Origin: Prochlorococcus marinus str. MIT 0917
Lineage (GTDB): Bacteria > Cyanobacteriota > Cyanobacteriia > PCC-6307 > Cyanobiaceae
DNA length: 64,000 nt
Assembly (NCBI RefSeq): GCF_027359575.1
Contig: NZ_CP114784.1
Location: forward strand, 805,819 to 869,818
Reading direction: 5' to 3'
In this document: positions 34,754 to 45,661 of the stretch, in pieces
How the letters are laid out: every line of letters starts with the position of its first letter
How positions within the stretch are numbered: the first letter of the stretch is position 1
The notes under the pieces: generated by a model
Databases searched by the model: none
What the model was told of the DNA's origin: nothing
What the model saw: the letters and a program-made list of their open reading frames with translations, nothing else
Position numbers and translations under genes: made by a program

Positions 34754-36268
34754 TCAAGTGCTTTCCTTTTTTATTAATTCACTAAGAAAAGTGCAAATAG
34801 CACTCGCTGTGCTGCCTTTTGTGCAAAAAGCCCCTGCATATGCATGCATCAACGCTGAGGCAGCCAGCAAACTTGTATCCAATCTTTTATCACTTGCAAG
34901 TCCAGAGGCACCCATCCCTGAAACAAACCCAGCCAGCACATCACCAAGGCCAGTTCTTGCAACACTTGAATTCACTTGCCCTATTTGCCACGTTTTCCCT
35001 TCTGGATCAGAAATAACACTATGAGCACATTTTAATAAGACCGAAGAACTGGAAATTTTTGCAGCTTCAATTCCAGCCTTCAATGGATTCGAACAATCAA
35101 TTAAAGGAAATAGCCTTTTAAATTCTTCAAGATGAGGGGTAAGCCAGGTAGCACCTTTTCTATCATTTAGCCATTTCCAGCCTTTCGAAGTTATCGAAAG
35201 CCTATTGATTGCATCAGCATCTAGAACAAGTAGGCCTTTGAAATCCTGCAAGTCAGAGCTAAAACAATCTTTTTCTTCTGCAATCCCTAATCCAGGCCCA
35301 AGCAAAATCGAGTCAAACCTATTCAAGTCAACTTTATCTAAAACTTTAGAAAGCCCTGAAGAACCGTCCTTAAAAGTATTTAGATCTCCAAGCAATAAGA
35401 CTTCAGGTTGCGCAGTCCAAAGAGCAGATGAAACTGAATTAGGCAAAAAAGCGCTAACACTACCTGTTCCACTTGCTAAAGCCCCATTCAAAGCAAGGGA
35501 TGCTGCTCCTCTGTATTTCTCACTTCCTGCAATCACAAGAACTCTTCCTCTTTGATATTTACTTTTGCTTTTACTTGGCTTAGGCCAAACGAAATCAGAT
35601 AAATCTGAAAATGAAATCCTCAGAGGCTGTGTTTCAGGAAGATGAGCTAAAACCTTATCTGGAATCCCAATATCTACTCTCTCTAAATCACCCACAAAAT
35701 CAATAGCTGAATCTTGAATCAACCCAGTCTTAAAGAGACCTAAAGATAGAGTTGAAGAAGCTTTACATGATTTATTTGATAATGTATTTCCATTATCTGA
35801 GTCTAATCCAGCAGGAACATCAATACTAATTAATTTATCAGGACTAGATTTTTTCTTCGTATTCAACAAGTGAACTATTTCATCAGAAATAATTCTTGAT
35901 TGACCTAATCCAAATAATGACTCAATCCATAATGAATCAGAATTCGAATCAGGTTTTTGCTTCAAGTTTTCAATACCAATTCGAATTGCATAGTCGAAAT
36001 GTTTTTGTGTTAATTCTTTTTTCAATGGAAATGGGCACCAAATAGAGACATCAACGCCTGCCAGATAAAGTTCTCTTGCAACAACAAGTCCATCTCCTCC
36101 GTTGTGACCTGGCCCTACTAAAACGATTGCACCATTTTCAATCAATCCTTGTCTGTCTAATATCCATGTAGAGATACCAATCCCTACTTTTTCCATCAGA
36201 GATTCAACAGGCATACCCAAAGAAAACATTTCTTTTTCTATGTTTTGCATCTGCTCTGAAGAAACCAT
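34754..36268 (-). CDS. nnrD: Bifunctional NAD(P)HX epimerase/dehydratase
   Basis: It repairs hydrated NADH and NADPH: the N-terminal YjeF_N domain epimerises NAD(P)HX and the C-terminal domain is the ADP-dependent dehydratase. Seen: VLVGPGHNGGDGLVVARELY-type binding loop in the N-terminal half, and LLGPGLG, LVLDADAINRL, TWLTPHLEEFKRLF and VARTGLGDVLAG in the C-terminal half. I chose ATG 36268 (MVSSEQMQNIEKEMF), which fits the domain start; the frame is open to 36442, but that would run over the mnmA start and add an unusual hydrophobic N-terminus. Confidence 0.93.
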   Translation of the reverse strand: MVSSEQMQNIEKEMFSLGMPVESLMEKVGIGISTWILDRQGLIENGAIVLVGPGHNGGDGLVVARELYLAGVDVSIWCPFPLKKELTQKHFDYAIRIGIENLKQKPDSNSDSLWIESLFGLGQSRIISDEIVHLLNTKKKSSPDKLISIDVPAGLDSDNGNTLSNKSCKASSTLSLGLFKTGLIQDSAIDFVGDLERVDIGIPDKVLAHLPETQPLRISFSDLSDFVWPKPSKSKSKYQRGRVLVIAGSEKYRGAASLALNGALASGTGSVSAFLPNSVSSALWTAQPEVLLLGDLNTFKDGSSGLSKVLDKVDLNRFDSILLGPGLGIAEEKDCFSSDLQDFKGLLVLDADAINRLSITSKGWKWLNDRKGATWLTPHLEEFKRLFPLIDCSNPLKAGIEAAKISSSSVLLKCAHSVISDPEGKTWQIGQVNSSVARTGLGDVLAGFVSGMGASGLASDKRLDTSLLAASALMHAYAGAFCTKGSTASAICTFLSELIKKEST

Positions 36269-36345
36269 CAAATGTTCCGAATCAGATTGAGGCCAATTCA
36301 AAATCAAAAAGCAACCAAACCCACTATGAATAGAAGCTACTATCA

Positions 36346-37560
36346 ATGCCCATGAATGTGGAAACAAGAGAAACAAAAAAAGTTTTAAATCATTTGACTT
36401 CAGAAGAAACAGTCGCGAAAACATTAAAAAGACTGCAAGCATTTTCTGGAAATCATTCGGTTGTAGTGGGGCTTTCCGGAGGCGTAGATAGCTCCCTAAC
36501 TGCTGCTCTACTCTGTGAAGCAGGGTGGGATGTAGTTGGTTTAACTTTATGGCTAATGAAAGGGAAAGGGTCTTGCTGCTCAGATGGATTAATTGATGCA
36601 GCAGGGATATGTGATCAACTTGGAATTAAGCATCACGTAGTAGATTCAAAAGAAATTTTCCAAAAAGAAATAATCAATAATGTCGTAAAAGGATATGAAG
36701 AAGGCATTACACCTTTACCCTGCTCTCGCTGCAATAAATCAGTCAAATTCTCAGAAATGCTGAAATGGGTTAAAGAAAATAAAAATGTCGAAAAGATCGC
36801 TACAGGGCATTACGCAAGGATTAGATATTCAAATGAATCTTTCGACAAAAATGATCTTCCGAGTGATGGAATCAAAAGACATAAGCTCTTAAGAGGTAAA
36901 GATCTCAACAAAGATCAAAGCTATTTTTTATATGATCTCCCACAAGAAATCTTAGGAAAAACAATTTTTCCTCTTGGAGAATTAACTAAAGAGATAACAC
37001 GAATCGAAGCTTTGAAACATTCATTAAAAACTGCCGAAAAACCAGAAAGTCAAGACCTTTGTCTCGCTGAACATTACGGATCAATGAATGCATTTATTGA
37101 TAAGTATTTACCCAAAAAAAAAGGAGAGGTTGTCCTTAAAAACGGTGAAGTTATAGGTTCCCACAATGGAATTCAGCATTTCACTATAGGACAACGGAAA
37201 GGATTAGGTATTGCTTGGGAAGTGCCTTTACATGTTGTTGAAATTGATGCCTCTTTAAACAGAGTAATTGTTGCACCAAGAGAAGATTCTGGGAAGTCAG
37301 AATGTATTGTAAAAGATATAAATTGGGTATCAATTGAAGCGCCTCAAGAACCAATTGAAATTGAGGTCCAAATTAGATATAGAAGTAAAGCAGTGGAAGC
37401 AAAGCTAATACCAATTATTGATAGTACTAAAGAAAATTATTGTTATAAATGTCATATTCATTTTAAAGAAGATCAATTTTCAATTACTCCTGGACAAGCA
37501 GCAGTATTTTACAAGGGTGATTATGTATTAGGAGGAGGACTTATTTCTAAAGAGTATTAA
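36346..37560 (+). CDS. mnmA: tRNA-specific 2-thiouridylase MnmA
   Basis: It makes 2-thiouridine at U34 of tRNA-Lys, -Glu and -Gln. The 404-residue protein has the PP-loop [17 protein letters not shown], the two catalytic cysteines in [14 protein letters not shown] and SQDLCLAE, and DQSYFLYDL. The start is ATG 36346 or 36352. It is divergent from nnrD and its stop overlaps the stop of lnt by 4 bp. Confidence 0.96.
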   Translation: MPMNVETRETKKVLNHLTSEETVAKTLKRLQAFSGNHSVVVGLSGGVDSSLTAALLCEAGWDVVGLTLWLMKGKGSCCSDGLIDAAGICDQLGIKHHVVDSKEIFQKEIINNVVKGYEEGITPLPCSRCNKSVKFSEMLKWVKENKNVEKIATGHYARIRYSNESFDKNDLPSDGIKRHKLLRGKDLNKDQSYFLYDLPQEILGKTIFPLGELTKEITRIEALKHSLKTAEKPESQDLCLAEHYGSMNAFIDKYLPKKKGEVVLKNGEVIGSHNGIQHFTIGQRKGLGIAWEVPLHVVEIDASLNRVIVAPREDSGKSECIVKDINWVSIEAPQEPIEIEVQIRYRSKAVEAKLIPIIDSTKENYCYKCHIHFKEDQFSITPGQAAVFYKGDYVLGGGLISKEY

Positions 37561-39035
37561 TAATACCCATATTTACGCAATCGCAAAACGCCTATTAAAC
37601 TTATAAAAACAGTTGAGATCAAAGGTACGTCACACATTAATATATATAATGTTCTCTTTCCATTCAACTCCAGATCAACGAGTTTAACAAGTTCTTTATT
37701 TGGTTCAAGAAGAGTATCAATTTTACCATTACTTTTAATCAAAGATGTTGGTCCAGTATTGGAAACAGAGATTAAATTTTTTGATGTTTCAATACTCCTT
37801 AATTGAGCAATAGATAAAAATTGACTCTGCAAAGAAATAGGGTAGGGATCTAAATTTGCAATCACTAAAATCCATTGAGCCCCTTGATTTACTGCTTTAG
37901 CTAAGGCTTTCCCGTTACTCAACTCATAACAAATAGCACCTGCAAAAGATGGGCCCTCCCAATCAAGAAGTCTTGATGGATTCCCACTTTCAATTCCACC
38001 TACTGCAGAAAGGCCATTTTTCAAAAAGCTTGGCAATGCAGGGATCCATTCTCCTAGCGGGACTAATCTAGATTTGTCCAATACATCCGAAAAAGACTCT
38101 TCATCTGGATGAAAAACTAATAGTGAACTTCGTAGAGAACCTTTTATCTTTCTGAAACCTCCAGTGAGAAATTTAATTGGAAAATCTCGAATCTTTGATC
38201 TATCCAAAGGCAACGTTCCCTCTGGAGCAATTAAAAAAGATGCATTCATTTCAGCAGCATCAGTTAATGCTCTATTTACCTTTGAAGGCAAAGCATTTAT
38301 TTCTTCATGACTAAATTTTTGTCTTATTGGAATATTTGTTTGCCACATTGCTACCTTTTCTGACGAATCAGTTGGAGAATCCAACAACAAAATAAATCCA
38401 ATTAAATGAGCTAAAGACAAATAAACAACGCCGAGAGAAATCAATTCCTTAAGTGTTTTTCTAGCTTCAAAAGCAATTGAAAGTTGCCAAATCCACCATC
38501 CAACTAAAAGATGGATAGAGGCCAAACCGCCTGAACCTATCCATCTTGCCAATCCAGCCAAATATCTATCTTGTGGCAACAAACTTGGACCTATGCCCAT
38601 CCAAAATAAAGGGCCTCTAGAAAGTAGTTCTTCAGTTAGCCCCCATATTGTTGACAATAAGACGGCATAAATAAACTTATTCTCTAATTTAGAAAACTGC
38701 CGTCTTCCAGGAGCCAAAAAGCCACTCAAAGCTGACCAAATAAAAACCAGAGCCCCTCCAAAGGCTCCACAAAAAAGCCATATAAAAATGGTAATAGGTA
38801 AGCTTAAATTTGAGTTTATCCCTACCCAACTGATTGGGTGCAAATATAGCAACCACTTATGACTCCATAAAATAGCCATCGCACCCCAACAAAAGCCTCC
38901 CCATGGATTCTTACTGGCAGGCCAAAGTAAAGATATTCCCAAGAGCATAAATATATAATTTCCTTCACTCAGGGAGATTCCTGCTAGAGACCCCCCAGCA
39001 AAAGCTTTAAAAAAAAGAGAGTAGATATTATTCAT
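37557..39035 (-). CDS. lnt: Apolipoprotein N-acyltransferase
   Basis: It adds the third acyl chain to lipoproteins at the cytoplasmic membrane. The 492-residue protein has an N-terminal block of about six membrane helices (1-220) and a periplasmic nitrilase-like domain. The catalytic triad is visible: Glu272 in LIAPEGTLP, Lys321 in [11 protein letters not shown] and Cys369 in [11 protein letters not shown] last membrane helix ends the protein. It is divergent from the FKBP gene. Confidence 0.92.
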   Translation of the reverse strand: MNNIYSLFFKAFAGGSLAGISLSEGNYIFMLLGISLLWPASKNPWGGFCWGAMAILWSHKWLLYLHPISWVGINSNLSLPITIFIWLFCGAFGGALVFIWSALSGFLAPGRRQFSKLENKFIYAVLLSTIWGLTEELLSRGPLFWMGIGPSLLPQDRYLAGLARWIGSGGLASIHLLVGWWIWQLSIAFEARKTLKELISLGVVYLSLAHLIGFILLLDSPTDSSEKVAMWQTNIPIRQKFSHEEINALPSKVNRALTDAAEMNASFLIAPEGTLPLDRSKIRDFPIKFLTGGFRKIKGSLRSSLLVFHPDEESFSDVLDKSRLVPLGEWIPALPSFLKNGLSAVGGIESGNPSRLLDWEGPSFAGAICYELSNGKALAKAVNQGAQWILVIANLDPYPISLQSQFLSIAQLRSIETSKNLISVSNTGPTSLIKSNGKIDTLLEPNKELVKLVDLELNGKRTLYILMCDVPLISTVFISLIGVLRLRKYGYY

Positions 39036-39154
39036 AAATCTAATTTAAATAAAATATACACCGACAAAATCCATACTTTCTGGTTAGTTATCTTTTAAAT
39101 GGATGTAATTTGGGTATTAATCTGTAAGAATATTTCCGACTGCTTAATATTGCT

Positions 39155-39757
39155 GTGAGAGAAATCTTAATTAGCTTTTCTGTTTGCCTCAGCTGCTTGA
39201 TGATTGCATTGATCAGCCAAATCATCTCACCAACTCCAACAAGTGCCTTACAAATCAACGAGCCAATCCAAGCTGATGTAAGGCAATCCACAAAAGCCAG
39301 CGAGAATGTAACTACTAATCCATTTGAATTAGACCCAGAAGACCCTAATCCATCACTTTTTACCATGGCTTCAGACAAAACCAGTGCAAGCAACTCCCCT
39401 CTCGGAAGGGCTGAGATAGGAGCATCTCAAGTAACTTCAAGTGGACTGAAAATTACTGAATTAGTTTTAGGCGACGGTCAAGAAGCTACTCCAGGAACAA
39501 GTGTCTCAGTAAATTACAAGGGTACTCTTGATGATGGAAAAGAATTTGACAGCAGTTATGGAAGAGGTCCTTTTGAATTCTCTTTAGGTGCAGGGATGGT
39601 GATAAAGGGTTGGGATGAGGGAGTCGCAGGAATGAAAGTTGGAGGTAAAAGAAAATTAGTCATCCCTCCAGAGTTGGGTTATGGCAGTAGAGGAATAGGT
39701 CCAATCCCCCCTAATTCGGTTTTAACTTTTGAAGTGGAATTATTGGGTGTTAAGTAA
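39155..39757 (+). CDS. Exported FKBP-type peptidyl-prolyl isomerase
   Basis: It speeds cis-trans isomerisation of prolyl bonds during protein folding. The 200-residue protein has an N-terminal hydrophobic segment ([16 protein letters not shown]) ending in SALQ, a likely signal peptide or anchor, then a low-complexity linker, and an FKBP domain at about 100-200 with [40 protein letters not shown] and [14 protein letters not shown]. Location is probably periplasm or thylakoid lumen. The start is GTG 39155. It lies 94 bp before sodN. Confidence 0.92.
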   Translation: MREILISFSVCLSCLMIALISQIISPTPTSALQINEPIQADVRQSTKASENVTTNPFELDPEDPNPSLFTMASDKTSASNSPLGRAEIGASQVTSSGLKITELVLGDGQEATPGTSVSVNYKGTLDDGKEFDSSYGRGPFEFSLGAGMVIKGWDEGVAGMKVGGKRKLVIPPELGYGSRGIGPIPPNSVLTFEVELLGVK

Positions 39758-39851
39758 ATTTCTTAAATTATTCAGAAAGCTCTAGAAAAAATTATGGCGT
39801 TTGTTGACAAACGCCATTAATGTAAAAAAAAAGTTCTCAAATTATTTTCAG

Positions 39852-40322
39852 ATGTTGAGCGAAACACTTACATCAATCTTTAACAAGCTACCAGCAAAAT
39901 CTGTTCACGCTCACTGTGACGGACCTTGCGGTGTATACGACCCTGCTTCTGCGAGGGTTGCCGCAGAAGCAGTTTTGTCTATGACAAAAAAACTTATTGC
40001 TCTAGCTCCAGCTGGTAACGATCAAGCTTCCATTTCAGCTTATAACAATACTTTTTCTCGCTTCGTTGCGATTAAAGAAGAAGAATCACAAAAAACCAAA
40101 AAAGAACTTTTAATCCTCTGGACTGATTACTTCAAGCCTGAACACTTAGCTACATATCCAGATCTTCATGACACTTTTTGGAAAGCAGCAAAGCTTTGTA
40201 GTGCATGCAAGGTAAATATTGATCAAACCAAGGCAGAAGAATTATTAGCAGCCGTACAAAAGATTCACTCGATGTTTTGGTCTTCAAAAGGTAGAAGTGA
40301 TAGCTGGGTTACCGCAAGCTGA
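39852..40322 (+). CDS. sodN: Nickel superoxide dismutase
   Basis: It dismutates superoxide with a nickel centre. The start ATG 39852 gives 156 residues. The nickel hook HCDGPCGVY lies at residues 21-29 (His21, Cys22, Cys26), after a 20-residue propeptide that is removed so that His21 becomes the N-terminus. The C-terminal four-helix bundle is of normal length. sodX, the likely processing protease, overlaps the 3' end by 26 bp. Using nickel instead of iron fits an open-ocean organism. Confidence 0.97.
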   Translation: MLSETLTSIFNKLPAKSVHAHCDGPCGVYDPASARVAAEAVLSMTKKLIALAPAGNDQASISAYNNTFSRFVAIKEEESQKTKKELLILWTDYFKPEHLATYPDLHDTFWKAAKLCSACKVNIDQTKAEELLAAVQKIHSMFWSSKGRSDSWVTAS

Positions 40323-40674
40323 TAAAAGTCTTTTCCACAAGCCAGACTTATTTACTTTATTTACTTTAATAATCGGTTACCGACAACATTTACGTGTTGT
40401 CGGTACTTCTATGGAAAGAACTCTTAAAGAGGGAGATTTAGTAACATATAAAAAGTTAAACCAAAAAAATATTGACTTAGAGATTGGCGATATCGTTGTT
40501 GCCTCTCATCCAAAAACAAAAAATAAGTTAATAATTAAAAGAATTCATAGGATTTATCAAAACAAATTTGATTTAAGGGGAGATAACTCCTTAGCAAGCA
40601 CTGACAGTAGAGAATTGGGTTTAATTGAATTAGATTTAATCATTGGGAAAGTAGACAAAATTTTCTCTAAATAG
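40297..40674 (+). CDS. sodX: Nickel-SOD maturation protease (S26 signal-peptidase-like)
   Basis: The presumed protease that trims the SodN propeptide so nickel can bind. It has 125 residues from GTG 40297. Catalytic Ser in VVGTSMERTL and Lys in KLIIKRIHR fit the S26 Ser/Lys dyad, and RGDNSLASTDSRELG is the conserved late box. It has no clear membrane anchor, unlike ordinary signal peptidases. The 26-bp overlap with sodN makes coupled translation likely. Confidence 0.92.
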   Translation: MIAGLPQADKSLFHKPDLFTLFTLIIGYRQHLRVVGTSMERTLKEGDLVTYKKLNQKNIDLEIGDIVVASHPKTKNKLIIKRIHRIYQNKFDLRGDNSLASTDSRELGLIELDLIIGKVDKIFSK

Positions 40675-40707
40675 ATTTAAGAGATTGGCATGGATCTTTT
40701 CTTAAAT

Positions 40708-41595
40708 TTATAACTTACCAATTAATTTTTTAACTCCAGCTAATATGTCTTCCTGTGACATAAGAGATTCACCAACCAAAACAGCATCAGCCCCATAACT
40801 CTTTACTAAATCCAAATCCTCACGAGTAAATAAACCTGACTCGCTTACCAAAGTAATAGATTTTTTCTTGATTTGGTTAGCATAATTCTTAGCCAACTTC
40901 TTGGTAACTTCAAGATCAGTTTTAAAACTCTTTAAATTTCTATTATTAATGCCTATTAAATTAAATACATTAATATTTAGGACTCTTTCAAGTTCTTCTG
41001 AGTCATGAACCTCTACTAGAATTGTAAGTCCCAAATGTTTAGCAACCTTAGATAAGTACTTTAAATCAGAATCAGTCAGGATTGCGGCTATCAAAAGTGC
41101 AGCATCAGCGCCAGCAGCTCTTGCTTGGTAAAGCTGATAGGGATAAAGAATAAAATCCTTACATAGGATTGGGATTGTGATTTCCTTTCTAACTTCAACT
41201 AATACATCAAAACCACCTTGAAAAAATTTTTTATCTGTTAAGACTGATATACAATTAGCACCTCCATCTTGATACATTTTACCTATCATTCTTGCGTCAA
41301 AGTCCTCTCTAATTATTCCTCTACTTGGACTAGCTTTTTTTATTTCTGAGATTAGCGCTGGTTTTGAATTACTATTTCTTAATGCATCTATAAATTTTTT
41401 TGTTTTTGGTAAATCCTTGATCTTTTTCTTTAAATCTTCTAGCGAAACTTTTTTTCTTGCAATCTCAACTTCTAGATGTTTTTCCCAAACAATTTCCTCC
41501 AAAATATTTTTAGGTTTTGAATCTGGGTGAGGGATTGCATACTCTAAATTAGCTACTTTTATACTTGGGTTAGGAGGTCTTCTTCTGATTTCCAT
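40708..41595 (-). CDS. trpC: Indole-3-glycerol phosphate synthase
   Basis: It closes the indole ring in tryptophan synthesis. The 295-residue TIM-barrel enzyme shows [50 protein letters not shown] and [12 protein letters not shown], including the conserved Lys and Glu residues. The N-terminal 35-residue extension ([14 protein letters not shown]) is typical of cyanobacterial forms. It lies 41 bp after lpd on the same strand. Confidence 0.97.
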   Translation of the reverse strand: MEIRRRPPNPSIKVANLEYAIPHPDSKPKNILEEIVWEKHLEVEIARKKVSLEDLKKKIKDLPKTKKFIDALRNSNSKPALISEIKKASPSRGIIREDFDARMIGKMYQDGGANCISVLTDKKFFQGGFDVLVEVRKEITIPILCKDFILYPYQLYQARAAGADAALLIAAILTDSDLKYLSKVAKHLGLTILVEVHDSEELERVLNINVFNLIGINNRNLKSFKTDLEVTKKLAKNYANQIKKKSITLVSESGLFTREDLDLVKSYGADAVLVGESLMSQEDILAGVKKLIGKL

Positions 41596-41636
41596 AATTT
41601 AAATAATTAATGATCTTTAAAATAAAATTTGATTTA

Positions 41637-43079
41637 CTACTTCTTTATTTGCAAAGATGCCTGTTTATAGGCAACCTCTACAACTTCGCTTAATGTTGGG
41701 TGCGTATGAACTTCTTTTGCTAAGTCATTAACTCGTTGTCTTCTAGAAATTGCATTAGAAACTTCTTGTATCAGATCAGCCGCATGTAATCCATAAATAT
41801 GAGCCCCAAGGACCTCTCCCGTATCTTTACTAAAAATCAACTTCATAATTCCATCACTTTCCAATTCAGCCAAGGCCTTAGAGTTCGCTTTAAAATAACT
41901 TCTAACGATTCCAAGTTCAAAGCCTTCATTTTTTGCTAAATCTTTTGCTTCTTCTTCCGAAAGTCCAACGGAACTTATCTCAGGGTGAGTAAAAGTTGCT
42001 GCAGGAATACTTCTGTAGTCAATTTCAATTGTTTTTCCTAAAATATTTTCTACAGCAATACTCCCCTGCGCTGCAGCGGTATGGGCCAACATCAACTTAC
42101 CCGTAACATCTCCCACTGCCCATAGATTAGGAATTGGTTTTTCATTTACCAATACTCTCATCTGATCATCAATTGGAATAAAACCTCTCGTTGTTTCAAC
42201 TCCAACTGATTGGAGATTTAGATTTTTAGTCGACGGTACCCGGCCTGTTGCGACCAGAACCGCGTCAACTTGTAACTCCTCAACAACTTCTCGACTCTTT
42301 GCATCTGTAAGCTCGACCTCAACGGGACAACCTGGCTTAACTTTAGTAGCGAACACTCCGGCTCGAGTTTCAATATCTCTTTTATCAATTAGATTTCTTG
42401 AAGCAATTTTCGTGATATCAGGATCAAAAGTAGGCATTACTTTATCGAGAGCTTCAATCATGGTTACCTCACAACCTAAAGCTGTATAAATATCAGCGAA
42501 TTCCAAACCTATATAGCCACTACCAATTATTGCAATCCATCTTGGCAACCACTCTAAATTAATAGCCTCATCACTTGTGAAAACCGTTCGTCCATCAATT
42601 TCAATACCTGGCGGCACAAAAGGGTCTGAGCCTGTAGCCAAGATAATATCTCTGGCGGAAAAGATTCTATCAACTCCATTTGTTTCTCTTAAACCGACCT
42701 TTTGATTTCCTTCTAATCGTCCTTCTCCTCTAAGTATCTCAACTCCCGATCTTTCTAATGTTTTAGTTAGATTTTTTCGAATTGTCTCAACTAAGTTTTT
42801 TGCATGTTCGGCAATTTTTTTACGTTCAAATCTAACCGGAGCGGAATGTATACCAAATTCAGCAAGATGAGGAACATTTGCAAGCTCACGAACCTTACCA
42901 CTGGCTGCTAGTAATGCTTTAGACGGTACACAGCCTCTGTTAACACAGGTTCCACCCATATCTCTTGATTCGACAATCGCCACTTTCAAGCCAGCCTCTG
43001 CTGCATGTTTAGCAGCATCAAAACCTCCATATCCAGCTCCGACAACAATCAAGTCAAAGTCAAAAGAAATTTCACTCAC
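41637..43079 (-). CDS. lpdA: Dihydrolipoamide dehydrogenase (E3)
   Basis: A flavoprotein that reoxidises lipoamide of pyruvate dehydrogenase and, where present, glycine decarboxylase. The 480-residue protein has the FAD fold VVGAGYGGFDAA, the redox disulfide GGTCVNRGCVPSKAL (Cys45, Cys50), the NAD fold AIIGSGYIGLEFAD, and the C-terminal HTHPTLSE with the catalytic His-Glu. The start is GTG 43079, overlapping the stop of the methyltransferase gene upstream by 4 bp. Confidence 0.96.
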   Translation of the reverse strand: MSEISFDFDLIVVGAGYGGFDAAKHAAEAGLKVAIVESRDMGGTCVNRGCVPSKALLAASGKVRELANVPHLAEFGIHSAPVRFERKKIAEHAKNLVETIRKNLTKTLERSGVEILRGEGRLEGNQKVGLRETNGVDRIFSARDIILATGSDPFVPPGIEIDGRTVFTSDEAINLEWLPRWIAIIGSGYIGLEFADIYTALGCEVTMIEALDKVMPTFDPDITKIASRNLIDKRDIETRAGVFATKVKPGCPVEVELTDAKSREVVEELQVDAVLVATGRVPSTKNLNLQSVGVETTRGFIPIDDQMRVLVNEKPIPNLWAVGDVTGKLMLAHTAAAQGSIAVENILGKTIEIDYRSIPAATFTHPEISSVGLSEEEAKDLAKNEGFELGIVRSYFKANSKALAELESDGIMKLIFSKDTGEVLGAHIYGLHAADLIQEVSNAISRRQRVNDLAKEVHTHPTLSEVVEVAYKQASLQIKK

Positions 43080-43912
43080 GGTTTTTTTTGGATACCCTTA
43101 ACCATTTTTACTCTTTGTCGCTCCAACAAGAGAGGAACTGCCGCAGATGCCACATTTAGTGAATCAACTAATGAGCTATGAGGCAACGTAACAAAGTCTG
43201 AACAACAGGCTTCAATTGAAGAATGAACACCTGAGCCTTCATTACCAAGAACCAATACAGTAGGGAGATCCCAGTCTAATTCCCAATAAGGTTTCACTTT
43301 CTTATTAGTAATTTTATTAGGTGAAATCGTTCCTACTACTTGATAATTTTTATCAATTGCATTATTGAGTTTTGAAACAAGCATTTCAATACTTAAAGAA
43401 GATGAATCTCCAATCCGTTGAAAAGGTAAATGAAGAACTGAGCCAGCTGAGGATCTTAAAACCTTTTGATTTAGTGGATCTGCTCCCGAAGCTAACCAAA
43501 TAACTTCATATTCAGCAGCAAGGGCTGATCGGAATAAATTTCCCAAATTACCAGGATCTTGAATCCTATCTAAAGCTAAAATGTGTTTTGGGGTTTTTCC
43601 CGGTTTTGGCAACCCTGACATTGGGAATATCGCTGCGACACCATCAGGTGTCACTGTTGACAAAGATGCTTCTAAAACATTGGTACTTACCTGGATTAAT
43701 AAAGATTTCGAAGCTATTTTTTTTAAAACCTCCTCATGCTCATCACACCATTCAGGAGTTGCAATAACTTCTGATGGCAAAAAATTTGTTTTCAAAGCCT
43801 CTTCTAACAAATGAGACCCCTCAAGCAAAAGAGAAGAATGCTCATCACGTCCAGTTTTTTTTAAAAGGCCCCTCAATCTCCTAACCAAAGGGTTCCTTTT
43901 ACTTGTAATCAA
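43076..43912 (-). CDS. TrmH/SpoU family rRNA or tRNA 2'-O-methyltransferase
   Basis: A SAM-dependent SPOUT-class RNA methyltransferase of 278 residues. The N-terminal substrate-binding domain (ITSKRNPLVRRLRGLLKK) is followed by the catalytic knot domain with LDRIQDPGNLGNLFRSALAA, VLVLGNEGSGVHSSIEACCS and LPHSSLVDSLNVASAAVPLL. The exact RNA target is not predictable from sequence. It overlaps lpdA by GTGA, so the two are coupled. Confidence 0.93.
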   Translation of the reverse strand: MITSKRNPLVRRLRGLLKKTGRDEHSSLLLEGSHLLEEALKTNFLPSEVIATPEWCDEHEEVLKKIASKSLLIQVSTNVLEASLSTVTPDGVAAIFPMSGLPKPGKTPKHILALDRIQDPGNLGNLFRSALAAEYEVIWLASGADPLNQKVLRSSAGSVLHLPFQRIGDSSSLSIEMLVSKLNNAIDKNYQVVGTISPNKITNKKVKPYWELDWDLPTVLVLGNEGSGVHSSIEACCSDFVTLPHSSLVDSLNVASAAVPLLLERQRVKMVKGIQKKP

Positions 43913-44155
43913 TGGAGAATATGAATTATTAATTTTCCAACCTCAAATTATTTAATTTTTAAAAAGCAGAAAAGTTTCTTGCGTTTAAACAAACATTGAA
44001 TTTTCTTATTAAATCCAATAAAAACTATATTAAAAATTTTATTCAAACTTGCAACATTATCAATATTTAATTTGAACCCATCAATTTTCAATAAGGTTGA
44101 CTGGACTATTTGAAATCCACTTGGCATTATGGCTGGGTAAGCAGTTCGCTCCAAT

Positions 44156-45532
44156 ATGAGTAGTGTGGCGACAATTAAAAGGAATATTATTCCGCCACAT
44201 CTGGAGGTGAAAGGAGGGTATCCGCTTAGTGGGATCTTAAAAGTTAGTGGAGCAAAAAATTCTTCGCTAGCTTTAATGGCTGCGTCTCTTCTTACGAAAG
44301 AAAAACTCCTCATTAAAAATGTCCCACAACTTACTGACATCGAAGTCATGTCAGAGATTCTCCGCAATTTGGGCGCAAAGTTAACTAAAACAAATAATTC
44401 TATCGAGATTAATTCGGAGTCCATTCATAACGTTGAATTACCCTATCAACTGGTTCATAGTTTAAGAGCAAGCTTTTTCTGTGTTGGGCCGTTACTTACA
44501 AGACTTGGAGAAGCTAAAATTCCTTTACCTGGTGGTTGCAATATTGGAGCAAGACCTGTTGATGAACATATAAATGGTCTAAAAGCTTTAGGGGCGGAAG
44601 TTGAAATAATAAAGGATGTTGTAAAAGCTCAAGTCTCAACCAAAGACAAAAGATTACGTGGAGCAAATATTACTCTAAAATATCCCAGCGTTGGAGCCAC
44701 GGAAACCATCTTGATGGCTTCTTGTTTAGCTTTAGGTAAAACAACAATATCGAATCCCGCTAGAGAACCAGAGATACAGGATCTCGCTAAAATGCTTAAT
44801 TCAATGGGAGCAAAGGTTTTTGGCGCTGGAACAAAAAGAATCACAATCCTTGGAGTTGAATCTTTGAGCGGGACTTCTCATTGTGTTATACCCGACAGGA
44901 TAGAAGCAGGAACTTTTCTTATTGCAGCAGCAATAACACGATCGCCTCTCATTATTGGTCCAGTAATCCCAAATCATTTGAGCGCTGTTATTTCAAAATT
45001 ACAGGAATGTGGCTGTTCAATATCTCATCATGGGAATCATCATTTAAAAATCATTCCAAGAGAGATTTCAGGAGTTGACATAACCACAAGTCCATTCCCT
45101 GGCTTTCCAACTGATCTTCAGGCTCCATTTATGTCATTAATGGCCACCGCTAAAGGTTCAAGCAAAATCAAAGAAAGAGTTTTCGAGAAGAGAATGCAAC
45201 ACGTTTTAGAGCTAAATAAAATGGGCGCCTGTATTTATCTAGAAAACAATACTGCTTATATAAAAGGAGTAAAAGAACTTGTAGGTTCAAATGTAGAGGG
45301 AGGAGATTTACGTTCTTCTGCTGCCATTATCCTTGCATGTCTATCTGCCAAAGGAAATAGTATTTTCACGGGTCTCGAACACTTAGATAGAGGTTATGAA
45401 AAATTAGAAGAAAAATTAACTAGTGCAGGTTCTATAATTTCTAGAAAATTTGATCAAACAACATCTCAAAGTTCTTTCTCTAACAAAATAATTAATAAAG
45501 ACAATATTGATACCCAAAAAAATGCAGCTTAG
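44156..45532 (+). CDS. murA: UDP-N-acetylglucosamine 1-carboxyvinyltransferase
   Basis: It performs the first committed step of peptidoglycan synthesis, adding enolpyruvate to UDP-GlcNAc. The 458-residue protein has the catalytic Cys128 in [14 protein letters not shown] and the two-domain inside-out barrel pattern ([46 protein letters not shown]). A 30-residue C-terminal tail after the last strand is unusual in length. tRNA-Leu begins 39 bp downstream. The 243 bp upstream hold no convincing gene. Confidence 0.97.
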   Translation: MSSVATIKRNIIPPHLEVKGGYPLSGILKVSGAKNSSLALMAASLLTKEKLLIKNVPQLTDIEVMSEILRNLGAKLTKTNNSIEINSESIHNVELPYQLVHSLRASFFCVGPLLTRLGEAKIPLPGGCNIGARPVDEHINGLKALGAEVEIIKDVVKAQVSTKDKRLRGANITLKYPSVGATETILMASCLALGKTTISNPAREPEIQDLAKMLNSMGAKVFGAGTKRITILGVESLSGTSHCVIPDRIEAGTFLIAAAITRSPLIIGPVIPNHLSAVISKLQECGCSISHHGNHHLKIIPREISGVDITTSPFPGFPTDLQAPFMSLMATAKGSSKIKERVFEKRMQHVLELNKMGACIYLENNTAYIKGVKELVGSNVEGGDLRSSAAIILACLSAKGNSIFTGLEHLDRGYEKLEEKLTSAGSIISRKFDQTTSQSSFSNKIINKDNIDTQKNAA

Positions 45533-45571
45533 TTTCATATTTTTGCTAGCTTTGACATAAAATAAACGTAT

Positions 45572-45653
45572 GGGAGCGTGGTGGAATTGGTAGACGCACC
45601 GCACTCAAAATGCGGCACCTTCGGGTTTGTCGGTTCAAGTCCGACCGCTCCCA
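45572..45653 (+). tRNA. tRNA-Leu (anticodon CAA)
   Basis: An 82-nt cloverleaf with a long variable arm. Acceptor stem GGGAGCG (45572-45578) pairs with CGCTCCC (45646-45652), and discriminator A is at 45653. Anticodon stem CCGCA/TGCGG encloses CTCAAAA, giving anticodon CAA. The T arm GTCGG-TTCAAGT-CCGAC is perfect. CCA is not encoded. argD starts 8 bp downstream. Confidence 0.95.
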
Positions 45654-45661
45654 CTTCATTG

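Noticed and set aside
34758-35555. Plus-strand frames antisense to nnrD
   Set aside because: They are shadows of the conserved dehydratase domain without start signals.
36268-36442. Longer N-terminus of nnrD
   Set aside because: It would overlap the mnmA start and add a hydrophobic stretch foreign to the family.
43948-44128. Minus-strand frame of about 59 codons before murA
   Set aside because: Starts at an ATG in the gap but is Lys/Phe/Asn-rich, has no ribosome-binding site and no recognisable motif; the frame also runs on into murA antisense. Most likely chance.
45578-45661. N-terminal extension of argD
   Set aside because: The open frame runs through tRNA-Leu; the conserved ArgD start is at 45662.
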